Positions 9,008-16,526 of a DNA stretch of 64,000 bases are shown here, in pieces. Where the stretch lies: positions 230,171 through 294,170 of the forward strand of contig CABJBM010000004.1 of NCBI GenBank assembly GCA_902363835.1. Reading direction: 5' to 3'. The position numbers were made by a program, and so were the translations under genes. Each line of letters opens with the position of its first letter. Within the stretch, counting starts at the first letter, position 1. The notes below the pieces were generated by a model. That model did not search any database, was not told the origin of the DNA, and was given only the letters and a program-made list of their open reading frames with translations. The stretch is from Lachnospiraceae bacterium (GTDB taxonomy: Bacteria; Bacillota; Clostridia; Lachnospirales; Lachnospiraceae).

Positions 9008-9050
9008 CAGCATTTATAAGATGCAGGAATGCTTGCAAAAATAAATATTC
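9008..9050 (+). repeat. Dispersed intergenic repeat, degraded copy C
   Basis: AGATGCAGGAATGCTTGCA (9019-9037) matches the left arm and loop of copies A and B, and AAAATAAA follows directly. The right arm (CTGTGCCTGGCTC) is missing, so this copy is truncated and cannot form the hairpin. Confidence 0.5.
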
Positions 9051-9053
9051 AGG

Positions 9054-9112
9054 CAGACGCCCCAGTTTTGGCAAAGGAAGTATCAGGCCGGGACTTTGGC
9101 GTCTGTTTTTTT
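9054..9112 (+). terminator. Terminator of the YkpA-like gene
   Basis: CAGACGCC (9054-9061) pairs with GGCGTCTG (9098-9105), followed by seven Ts. It separates the ABC-F gene from the cobalt transport genes. Confidence 0.8.
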
Positions 9113-9157
9113 GCCTGCCATGGAAAAGGCGGGTGTTTACCGGTTTTTCGGGAATGA

Positions 9158-9186
9158 TTGCGCGATTTTTCCTCGTGTCGTATAAT
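9158..9186 (+). promoter_or_regulatory. Promoter of cbiQO
   Basis: TTGCGC (9158-9163), a 17-base spacer and a perfect TATAAT (9181-9186). It places the RNA start near 9193, downstream of the only TTG start that would give a longer cbiQ product. Confidence 0.65.
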
Positions 9187-9211
9187 CAAACTTGGAAAGG
9201 AGGTGAGAATC

Positions 9212-9976
9212 ATTGATACCATAGATTATTATGCCTATGCTTCCCCCATGAGAGCCTGGAATCCCCAGTTTAAGGCGGTGACGGCGGTGGCCTCCCTGCT
9301 CTTTTGTATTGGGGCAAATGACAGAAAGGTGTCGGTGATGGTGCTTTTGACCATGGCCGCAATCACCGTACTGGCAGGCGGAGTGCCCTGGAAAAATTAC
9401 ATTAACCTTCTTAAAATTCCTTTTGCATTTCTCCTTTTGGGGACAGCGGCCATTGTGGTGGATTTATCGCCGGTGCCTCATGGCCGGGTGCTTGTTTCTG
9501 TTCATGGAGTTTACCTGTATCTGACGGCAGGCGGGGCAGAGCTGGCCCTGGGGCTGATTTTAAAGGCTGTGGCAGCTTTAAGTGCCATGTACATGCTGGT
9601 GCTTTCCACTCCGGCAAGCGAGATCATCTGTGTATTCCGAAGGCTTCATGTTCCCAAAATAATTTTGGAGCTGATGAACATGATTTACAGGTTCATCTTT
9701 GTGATGATGGATACCCAGTGTTACATGAAGCAGGCGGCCGAGTCAAGGCTGGGGTATTGCGATTTTAAGACTTCCTGCCGCTCCTTTGGAAGCACAGCCG
9801 GAAATCTGTTTGTGGTTTCCTTAAAAAAGGCCAATCTTTATTATGACGCGCTGACAGCCCGCTGCTATGACGGAGAACTGTTGTTTCTGGAAGAGGAAAA
9901 GGAGGTAAAGGGCTGGCAGATTGGGGCTGCGGCCGGTTATTTTCTGATCCTTTTATGGGTTCATTTGCTGGTTTAG
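9212..9976 (+). CDS. cbiQ: Cobalt ECF transporter transmembrane protein CbiQ (probable AUU start)
   Basis: About 254 residues, several membrane helices, with the CbiQ/EcfT cytoplasmic motif region (SRLGYCDFKTSCRSFGS near residue 180) that couples to the ATPase. It is the scaffold subunit of a group I ECF cobalt importer. No ATG, GTG or TTG in this frame is correctly placed: the TTG at 9158 lies in the -35 box and the GTG at 9203 lies inside the AAAGGAGGTGA ribosome binding site. An ATT at 9212 is eight bases after GGAGG and starts the conserved N-terminus (IDTIDYYAYASPMRAW), so a non-canonical AUU start (or AUC at 9209) is likely. cbiO follows 44 bases later. Confidence 0.88.
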   Translation: MDTIDYYAYASPMRAWNPQFKAVTAVASLLFCIGANDRKVSVMVLLTMAAITVLAGGVPWKNYINLLKIPFAFLLLGTAAIVVDLSPVPHGRVLVSVHGVYLYLTAGGAELALGLILKAVAALSAMYMLVLSTPASEIICVFRRLHVPKIILELMNMIYRFIFVMMDTQCYMKQAAESRLGYCDFKTSCRSFGSTAGNLFVVSLKKANLYYDALTARCYDGELLFLEEEKEVKGWQIGAAAGYFLILLWVHLLV

Positions 9977-10020
9977 CCGGCTTATGGGACAAAGACAACA
10001 GAGGAAGGAGGTGAGGGAAG

Positions 10021-10872
10021 ATGGAGGAAATTCTTTTGCAGGCGGAAAACTTATGCTATTCTTATGGACAGGGAAAGCAGGTGTTAAGGGAAATCAATAT
10101 CACCGTGAGAAGGGGAGAAAAAATTGTGGTTCTCGGTTCTAACGGTGCTGGAAAGTCCACATGCTTTCTCAATTTAAACGGGGTATACCGTCCGGATTCC
10201 GGAAGAATTCTTTACCGTGGAAAAGAAATAGGGAAAAGGGATTTAAACGAGCTGAGAAAAAATGTGGGGATCGTTTTTCAGGATGCGGACAACCAGATCA
10301 TTGCTTCCACGGTGTTTGCAGAGGTGTCCTTTGGACCGATGAATTTAAAGCTTCCAAAAGAGGAAGTGAAAAAACGGGTAGAGGATGCCCTGGAGTACAT
10401 GAATTTAAAGGAGATGAGAGACCGGCCGCCCCACTATTTAAGCGGAGGGGAGAAAAAGCGGGTCAGCATAGCCGATATCATTGCCATGGAATCTGAGGTG
10501 GTCATATTTGATGAGCCTACGGCCTCTCTGGATCCGATTAATGTGGAAATGCTGGAAAGCGTTCTGGATAAAATGAATGAAGTGGGGAAAACTCTTCTGA
10601 TTTCCACTCATGATGTGGATTTTGCCTACCGTTTTGCAGACCGGGCAGTGATTTTTGCCGGAGGCCGCATCATTGCGGATGGACCGGTGAGGGAAGTATT
10701 TGAGAATGAGGAAGTCTTAAATCAGGCTAATTTAAAAAGGCCAATTCTTTTAGAGGTTTATAACAGCCTGGTAAGGCATGGCGTTTTAAAAGAGGGAGAA
10801 AGCTGTCCCAGAGATGCCGGGGAGCTGGAAATGCTTCTGCAAAACACAAAAAAATTGACAGAAAGGTTTTAA
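10021..10872 (+). CDS. cbiO: Cobalt ECF transporter ATP-binding protein CbiO
   Basis: A 283-residue EcfA-type ATPase. Walker A GSNGAGKST near residue 40, Q-loop GIVFQDADNQIIAST near residue 88 (the long Q-helix typical of ECF ATPases), signature LSGGEKKRVSIADIIAME near residue 140 and Walker B VIFDEPTASLDP. It energises the CbiMNQ cobalt importer. It follows cbiQ behind GAAGGAGGTGAGGGAAG. The downstream cbiMN genes are separated from it by a cobalamin riboswitch, so cbiQO is not obviously under that switch. Confidence 0.94.
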   Translation: MEEILLQAENLCYSYGQGKQVLREINITVRRGEKIVVLGSNGAGKSTCFLNLNGVYRPDSGRILYRGKEIGKRDLNELRKNVGIVFQDADNQIIASTVFAEVSFGPMNLKLPKEEVKKRVEDALEYMNLKEMRDRPPHYLSGGEKKRVSIADIIAMESEVVIFDEPTASLDPINVEMLESVLDKMNEVGKTLLISTHDVDFAYRFADRAVIFAGGRIIADGPVREVFENEEVLNQANLKRPILLEVYNSLVRHGVLKEGESCPRDAGELEMLLQNTKKLTERF

Positions 10873-10898
10873 ACAGCTACAATACAATCGTATCATGT

Positions 10899-11053
10899 GA
10901 AAGGTGCCTGTGAAAATTCTCCGCAGGATAATAGGGAAAAGGGTGGAAATCCCTTACGGTCCCGCCGCTGTAAGTGGGGAGCAGGGCTCAATAAATCACT
11001 GGGAAACCGGGAAGAGGAGCTGCTGTGACGATACACGAGTCAGAAGACCTGCC
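10899..11053 (+). promoter_or_regulatory. Cobalamin (B12) riboswitch upstream of cbiM
   Basis: The run GGGAAAAGGGTGGAAATCCC (10934-10953), followed by GCCGCTGTAA (10964-10973, B12-box like), ACTGGGAAACCGGGAAG (10998-11014) and AGAAGACCTGCC near 11042-11053, matches the order of the conserved cobalamin riboswitch core. It should reduce cbiM expression when adenosyl- or aquocobalamin is abundant. About 220 bases of further leader precede cbiM; no clear terminator is visible, so control may act on translation. Confidence 0.85.
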
Positions 11054-11272
11054 TTTTGCTTTGCGACGCATTCGGTTACGAGCGATGACCGGATGCCGGG
11101 AAGTCTTTTTGCTGTACAAAGATTTACCCTGTGGGTGCCGGTCTGATGAGTGGGAATCATCGGAACTTGGTGCTTATTTTATTGGAACGCCCTTTGGGTA
11201 TGCCTTTACACCCGATAAAGCTGGGTGGGCCAACCCGGAAAGATGGGTGGGAAAACGGAAAGGAGAATGAAA

Positions 11273-12022
11273 ATGAGTAAGAAAGAAAAAAGAGTTATGA
11301 AACTGGTTATTGCATTTGCCTTGGCCTTTGGAATTGTTCCAAGCGCTTATGGAATGCACATTATGGAGGGATACCTTCCTGTGGGGTACTGCATTGCCTG
11401 GGGAGCTGTTTGCGTACCTTTTCTGGCAGCAGGATTTTTCTCCATCAGAAAAACTCTTCAGGAGAACAGGAAGACCATCACCATACTGGCCATGTCGGGA
11501 GCCTTTATTTTTGTCATATCATCCTTAAAGATCCCGTCGGTTACAGGAAGCTGTTCCCATATGACGGGAACCGGCCTTGGGGCTATTTTATTCGGGCCGT
11601 CTGCGGTCAGCATCCTGGGAATGATCGTGCTGATCTTTCAGGCCATTTTACTGGCTCACGGCGGGCTTACGACTCTGGGAGCCAATACCTTTTCCATGGC
11701 GATTGCAGGACCATTCGTATCTTTTGGAATTTATAAATTATTGAAAATGCTGAAGGTAAATAAGCTGGTCAGCATTTTCCTGGCAGCAATGATTGGTGAC
11801 CTGTTTACATATTGTGTGACAAGCATTCAGCTTGCATTGGCTTATCCGTCGGAAACAGGCGGCGTATTCGCTTCCGCCGTTAAGTTTTTAGGGGTATTTG
11901 CTCCCACTCAGCTTCCCTTGGCAATCATTGAGGGAATCCTTACCACAGTGATCATCATGACTCTTGAAACTTATGCGCTGCCGGAGCTGAAGGCAGTTGG
12001 ATTTTCAAAGGAGGTTCAGTAA
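11273..12022 (+). CDS. cbiM: Cobalt ECF transporter substrate-capture protein CbiM
   Basis: A 249-residue membrane protein. The first ~24 residues are a signal peptide ending IVPSAYG, directly before [17 protein letters not shown]. That second sequence is the conserved N-terminus of CbiM/NikM, where the Met-His end coordinates the metal, so cleavage would expose it. The downstream helices include [18 protein letters not shown] and [20 protein letters not shown], both family signatures. AAAGGAG is seven bases before the ATG at 11273; the ATG at 11267 is too close to it. It lies below the cobalamin riboswitch and one base before cbiN. Nickel transport (NikM) is an alternative, but the riboswitch favours cobalt. 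Confidence 0.92.
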   Translation: MSKKEKRVMKLVIAFALAFGIVPSAYGMHIMEGYLPVGYCIAWGAVCVPFLAAGFFSIRKTLQENRKTITILAMSGAFIFVISSLKIPSVTGSCSHMTGTGLGAILFGPSAVSILGMIVLIFQAILLAHGGLTTLGANTFSMAIAGPFVSFGIYKLLKMLKVNKLVSIFLAAMIGDLFTYCVTSIQLALAYPSETGGVFASAVKFLGVFAPTQLPLAIIEGILTTVIIMTLETYALPELKAVGFSKEVQ

Positions 12023-12023
12023 T

Positions 12024-12341
12024 ATGGCCAGTACAAATAAAAAGATCATTGCAACTCTCCTGATTTTGGCATTTCTGATCGCAGCCATTCCCCTTTTTGC
12101 CTTAAAGGGAGCAGAATTCGGCGGTTCCGATGATGCCGGAAGCCAGATGATATCGGAAATCCAGGGAACGGAATATGAGCCATGGTTTACTCCTGTAATG
12201 GAAACCTTTATTGACGGGGAGCTTCCCGGAGAGGTGGAAAGTCTGCTCTTTTGCATTCAGACCGGAATCGGAGTAGGCGTCCTGGCATTTTTCATGGGAC
12301 GGTTCGTGGAACGGAAGAAGTGGCAGGAAAATGGGAAATAA
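12024..12341 (+). CDS. cbiN: Cobalt ECF transporter small subunit CbiN
   Basis: A 105-residue protein with two membrane helices, near residues 8-27 and 79-97, flanking an extracytoplasmic loop that contains FGGSDDAGSQMISEIQGTEYEPWF, a CbiN signature region. CbiN assists metal loading of CbiM. It starts one base after the cbiM stop behind AAAGGAGG and ends before a strong terminator. The C-terminus (FVERKKWQENGK) is positively charged and probably cytoplasmic. Confidence 0.92.
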   Translation: MASTNKKIIATLLILAFLIAAIPLFALKGAEFGGSDDAGSQMISEIQGTEYEPWFTPVMETFIDGELPGEVESLLFCIQTGIGVGVLAFFMGRFVERKKWQENGK

Positions 12342-12364
12342 GGGGATAGGATAAATGCCTGATT

Positions 12365-12410
12365 AAGGGTGTCTTGAAGGGAAAATATCTTTGAGACACC
12401 CTTTTCCTTT
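12365..12410 (+). terminator. Terminator of cbiMN
   Basis: AAGGGTGTCT (12365-12374) pairs perfectly with AGACACCCTT (12394-12403), followed by a T-rich stretch. Confidence 0.85.
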
Positions 12411-12539
12411 TGATTCTCAGATTATGTTTTTCTATGCCGGAGAAGAAAGGCTGACAGGACAGGAAAGAAAAGGGGCTGGCCATTTGAGGACAGAATCCTG
12501 GTTTTGGCCAACCCGCTTTAAAATTTCCTGATTGCAAAA

Positions 12540-13442
12540 TTATGTAAGCATTTCATTCACATTTATGATTGCACCTAATAAATTGGAATCATTGTTAAAA
12601 TTACACTTATCAATTTTAGTGGTTATAAATTCTGCGTCTCCAAAATAGCCTTTGCATATGCTTTGAAACTTTTCTTTGACAGCCTCTATAAACCAGGCTT
12701 CTTCAGATATTCCGCCGCCAATGCATATGATTTCCGGATTGTAAAATACAGTGATTGACAGCAATTGAACGGATATATTGTTGATCCACTCGTCAACAGC
12801 TTCCTTTGCGATTTTGTCTCCCTTTAAATACTTATCACATACTTCGCTTCCGTAGACGGCTTTATCTTCTGAAGTTACCTTATTATTGAATATTTTAATC
12901 AAAGCCACCATTGAGGAATAATCCCCCAGCCGATCGATTTTTCCGGTTTCAGCATTGATAAATGGCAAGTGGTGAAATTCACCTGCAAAGCAATCCTTGC
13001 CGTAAATAACACCCTTTTCATCACATAAGCACCCGCCGGCGCCTGTTCCGATAATTAAAAATGCAGAGGAGCTGCTGCCTTTTGCATTTCCCATTTTAAA
13101 CTCACAAAGGCCGGCTGCTTTGGCATCGTTGATGGTTGCCACCTTTTTATTTGTCCTTTTTCCCATTTCAAGATTTACATTGGTGTCCTTCATGATACAT
13201 ACATTTTCCGCAGCATAAGATTTTACATTGGAATTTTCATCAATAAGTCCCGGGGCGCTTATTCCTATATTTTTTATTGTGTTAAGGTCTTTTATATTTG
13301 AACATATATAATCATAAAATTCCTGTACGCTATCCAGCTTTATGGTTTTTGCTTTCCATCGTTCTACAATATTGTACTTTTCATCTGCTAATGCATATTT
13401 AATAAATGTTCCGCCTATATCAATCCCTAAACAATATTCCAT
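12540..13442 (-). CDS. ROK family sugar kinase-like protein
   Basis: A 300-residue cytoplasmic protein. The N-terminal phosphate-binding motif GIDIGGTFIKYAL and the catalytic-base region TINDAKAAGLCEF near residue 104 are typical of ROK proteins, and IGTGAGGCLCDEKG forms the second phosphate loop. The Cys-rich zinc motif (CxCGxxGCxE) of classical ROK glucokinases and repressors is missing, and there is no DNA-binding domain. This resembles the beta-glucoside kinase (BglK) and N-acetylmannosamine kinase subgroups. The start follows AAGGAGAATTGT. It stands alone, convergent with cbiMN, so the sugar substrate is not indicated by context; its lower GC content differs from its neighbours. Confidence 0.82.
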   Translation of the reverse strand: MEYCLGIDIGGTFIKYALADEKYNIVERWKAKTIKLDSVQEFYDYICSNIKDLNTIKNIGISAPGLIDENSNVKSYAAENVCIMKDTNVNLEMGKRTNKKVATINDAKAAGLCEFKMGNAKGSSSSAFLIIGTGAGGCLCDEKGVIYGKDCFAGEFHHLPFINAETGKIDRLGDYSSMVALIKIFNNKVTSEDKAVYGSEVCDKYLKGDKIAKEAVDEWINNISVQLLSITVFYNPEIICIGGGISEEAWFIEAVKEKFQSICKGYFGDAEFITTKIDKCNFNNDSNLLGAIINVNEMLT

Positions 13443-13807
13443 ACAATTCTCCTTAGCTCACTGATTATTTTTTGATTTTTGTTAAACGAATACTATGGAA
13501 CTTCTTATGTAAACCGGAGTTGTTCATCACAACTTACAGACTCAACTCTTCAGGCTATGAAAGCCTTGTACGGTTTCTTTTGTATATGGTTCTCACGCTT
13601 TCATTTTAAATTATTATTAGAATATCTCAAAAGAAGTGGGTTCGTCAACGATAATTATGCTTAAAACGCATTAATTGTAAGCAGAAGCAGTAAGAAAATG
13701 GATGTCATGATTTTCAAAGGAGGAATCCGGGAATTAAAATTCTTCCCTTTCCTAATCAATGGGAAAATGATATACTATTTTTATCTTTTATAAAGAGGTG
13801 AAAAATA
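13443..13807. other. Intergenic region between the ROK gene and exonuclease III
   Basis: About 365 bases of AT-rich sequence between divergent genes. TATACT at 13772-13777 is a candidate -10 box for the exonuclease gene and AAAGAGGTG precedes its ATG. A 61-codon reading frame at 13479-13664 has no recognisable product or ribosome binding site. I see nothing else here. Confidence 0.5.
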
Positions 13808-14563
13808 ATGAAAAAAATGATTTCATGGAATGTAAACGGCCTTCGCGCCTGCGTGGAGAAAGGCTTTTTGGATTATTTTAAAGAAGTGGATGCAGATGTA
13901 TTTTGCATCCAGGAAAGTAAGCTTCAGGAGGGGCAGATTGACCTTGATCTTCCCGGATATCATCAGTACTGGAATTATGCACAAAAGAAGGGCTATTCCG
14001 GGACTGCCATATTTACGAAGGAGGAGCCTTTGTCAGTGGCCTATGGAATCGGCGCAGAGGAGCATGACAGGGAAGGCCGGGTGATTGCAGCTGAATTTCC
14101 GGAATATTACGTGGTTACCTGCTATACCCCCAACTCCCAGAATGAACTGGCCCGTCTGCCTTACCGGATGACGTGGGAGGAGGCGTTCCTTGCCTATTTA
14201 AAAGGTCTGGAAGAGAAAAAGCCGGTGATATTTTGCGGGGATCTCAATGTAGCCCATAAGGAAATTGATCTGAAGAATCCCAAGACTAACCGGAAAAATG
14301 CGGGCTTTACCGATGAAGAAAGGGAAAAGTTTACCGTTCTTCTGGATAACGGTTTTATTGATACGTACCGTTATTTCTATCCTGAACAGGAAGGGATATA
14401 CTCCTGGTGGTCTTACCGCTTCAGCGCCAGACAGAAAAACGCAGGTTGGCGCATTGACTATTTCTGCGTTTCAGAAAGCTTAAAGGACAGGCTTGCAGGG
14501 GCGTCTATCCATACAGAGGTCATGGGCTCCGACCACTGCCCTGTGGAGCTTGTGATCAGCTAG
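13808..14563 (+). CDS. xth: Exodeoxyribonuclease III (AP endonuclease)
   Basis: A 251-residue cytoplasmic DNA repair enzyme of the exonuclease III/APE1 family, which cleaves at abasic sites and removes 3' blocks. Metal and catalytic motifs are visible in order: [10 protein letters not shown] near residue 6, IQESKLQ near residue 36 (metal-binding Glu), TCYTPNSQ near residue 100, [14 protein letters not shown] near residue 139, SWWSYRF near residue 200 and GSDHCPVEL at the C-terminus (catalytic His). Length is normal. The gene is 30 bases before the Uup-like gene and may be cotranscribed with it. Confidence 0.95.
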   Translation: MKKMISWNVNGLRACVEKGFLDYFKEVDADVFCIQESKLQEGQIDLDLPGYHQYWNYAQKKGYSGTAIFTKEEPLSVAYGIGAEEHDREGRVIAAEFPEYYVVTCYTPNSQNELARLPYRMTWEEAFLAYLKGLEEKKPVIFCGDLNVAHKEIDLKNPKTNRKNAGFTDEEREKFTVLLDNGFIDTYRYFYPEQEGIYSWWSYRFSARQKNAGWRIDYFCVSESLKDRLAGASIHTEVMGSDHCPVELVIS

Positions 14564-14593
14564 AGAGTACCAGACAGGAGAGAACGATAAGGA

Positions 14594-16408
14594 ATGAATT
14601 TACTGACTATTGAACATTTAACTAAATCATATACGGAACGCCTGCTTTTTGATGACACCAGCTTCAGCATTAATGAGGGTGAAAAGATCGGGCTGATCGG
14701 CATAAACGGAACCGGGAAATCCACATTGCTCCGGATCGTGGCAGGCCTTGAGGAGCCTGATCAGGGAACCGTGGTAAAGGGGCGGAATTTAGATATCCGT
14801 TTCCTGTCCCAGAATCCGGTTTTCCATGAGGGTGATACCATTTTAGAGAGCATTGTCAGGGACAATGAAGGGCATGAACATGTCTGGGATCTGGAAAGCC
14901 AGGCAAAGGCCATGCTGACCAGGCTGGGATTTTCGGACTTTGATTCCAAGGTGGAGACCTTATCAGGAGGGCAGAGAAAACGGGTGGCATTAGTCAGCGT
15001 TCTTCTTGGGAATACCGACTTACTGGTCCTTGACGAGCCTACCAACCATTTAGACAGCAGTATGGCGGACTGGCTGGAGGATTATTTAAAGCGCTTTAGA
15101 GGGGCGCTTTTAATGGTGACCCATGACCGGTATTTTTTAGACAGCGTTACCAACCGGATTGTGGAGCTGGATAAGGGAAAGCTTTATAATTATCAGGAGA
15201 ATTATGAAGGCTATTTAAGGTTGAAAGCAGAGCGCATGGACATGGAGGCGGCCACGGAGCGGAAGCGCCAGTCCATCCTTAAAGTGGAACTGGAATGGAT
15301 GCAGCGGGGAGCCAGAGCCCGTTCCACCAAGCAGAAGGCTCACATCCAGCGCTTTGAAGCCCTTCGTGACCAGGAGGGGATTAAGATCGATCAGACTGTT
15401 GAACTGGATTCCGTTTCAAGCCGCCTGGGGCGCACTACGGTAGAGCTTAATGATATCACCAAAGCTTTTGGGGAAAAGGTTCTGATGAAGGACTTCACCT
15501 ATGTTTTCTTAAAAAATGACCGAATTGGCATTATTGGGCCTAACGGAAGCGGTAAATCCACCTTGATGAAGATCATTGCAGGATGGCAGGATCCTGACGC
15601 CGGAACGGTCACCATAGGACAGACTGTGAAAATGGGATATTTTTCACAGGAAAGCGAGGACATGGATGGCAGTATAAAGGTCATTGACTATATCCGGAAC
15701 GTTGCGGAGTATGTTAAGACAAAGGATGGAAGCATCAGCGCCTCTCAGATGCTGGAGCGCTTTCTGTTTCCCTCAAGTGTTCAGTATACCACTGTCAGCA
15801 AGCTGTCCGGCGGGGAGAAAAGAAGGCTTTACCTGCTCCGGATCCTGATGGAAGCGCCGAATGTTCTTTTGCTTGACGAGCCCACCAATGATCTGGATAT
15901 CCAGACGCTGACGATCCTGGAGGATTATCTTGACAGCTTCCAGGGGATCGTGGTCACGGTTTCCCATGACCGCTATTTTCTGGACAGGGTGGTGCGCCGT
16001 ATCTTTGCCTTTGAAGGCCAGGGCCGGGTGACCCAGTATGAGGGAGGCTTTACCGATTATCAGGCGGCATTTCAGGAGAGATATCCGGAAGGTCTTCCAG
16101 GCCAGGATGAGGAAGCTGCCAAAAATTCGGAAGCCACGGAAAAAAGGAGCAAGGAAAAGCCAAAGGGAGAGCGGAAGCTTAAATTTTCTTTTAAGGAACA
16201 GAAAGAATGGGATACCATGGAGGAGGATTTAGCAGCTCTGGAAGGGAAGATTGAAGCCCTGGACAAGGAGATAGGAGAAGCTGCCAGAGATTACAGCAGA
16301 CTGAATGCGCTGATGGAGGAAAAGACAGAGCAGGAAAGGCTGCTGGAAGAGAAAATGGAGCGTTGGATGTATTTAAATGATCTGGCAGAACAGATTGAAA
16401 ACCAGTAA
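14594..16408 (+). CDS. ABC-F family ATPase, Uup-like
   Basis: A 604-residue cytoplasmic protein with two intact ABC domains: Walker A GINGTGKST and GPNGSGKST, signatures LSGGQRKRVAL and LSGGEKRRLYL, and LDEPTNHLD and LDEPTNDLD Walker B regions. The linker ELEWMQRGARARSTKQKAHI is the ABC-F interdomain helix. Residues ~500-600 are a charged segment and a coiled coil (EEDLAALEGKIEALDKEI), the C-terminal DNA-binding-like domain of Uup. Uup acts in ribosome function and in DNA transposon excision in E. coli; the role here is inferred from family. Distinct from the YkpA-like gene at 7355 by its intact motifs and C-terminal coiled coil. Confidence 0.92.
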   Translation: MNLLTIEHLTKSYTERLLFDDTSFSINEGEKIGLIGINGTGKSTLLRIVAGLEEPDQGTVVKGRNLDIRFLSQNPVFHEGDTILESIVRDNEGHEHVWDLESQAKAMLTRLGFSDFDSKVETLSGGQRKRVALVSVLLGNTDLLVLDEPTNHLDSSMADWLEDYLKRFRGALLMVTHDRYFLDSVTNRIVELDKGKLYNYQENYEGYLRLKAERMDMEAATERKRQSILKVELEWMQRGARARSTKQKAHIQRFEALRDQEGIKIDQTVELDSVSSRLGRTTVELNDITKAFGEKVLMKDFTYVFLKNDRIGIIGPNGSGKSTLMKIIAGWQDPDAGTVTIGQTVKMGYFSQESEDMDGSIKVIDYIRNVAEYVKTKDGSISASQMLERFLFPSSVQYTTVSKLSGGEKRRLYLLRILMEAPNVLLLDEPTNDLDIQTLTILEDYLDSFQGIVVTVSHDRYFLDRVVRRIFAFEGQGRVTQYEGGFTDYQAAFQERYPEGLPGQDEEAAKNSEATEKRSKEKPKGERKLKFSFKEQKEWDTMEEDLAALEGKIEALDKEIGEAARDYSRLNALMEEKTEQERLLEEKMERWMYLNDLAEQIENQ

Positions 16409-16526
16409 AAGGCAGGAACAACTATAGAGAATAAATAAGAATCAATAACAAACAACCAATGAGAAATAACGAGAAACAGCAGAAACTGTCCCGGAATCAG
16501 ACCAAGAGACGGAGGAGATAAGTGAT

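Noticed and set aside
9158..9211. TTG at 9158 as the cbiQ start
   Set aside because: It lies in the -35 box of a TTGCGC-17-TATAAT promoter and would precede the transcription start.
11145..11185. CTGATGAG ... CGGAAC resembling a hammerhead ribozyme core in the cbiM leader
   Set aside because: GATGA pairs with TCATC as a simple hairpin, the GAAA element is not intact (CGGAAC), and no cleavage-site stem is visible.
13479..13664. 61-codon reading frame between the ROK gene and exonuclease III
   Set aside because: No ribosome binding site, no recognisable domain and unusual composition for a coding sequence.
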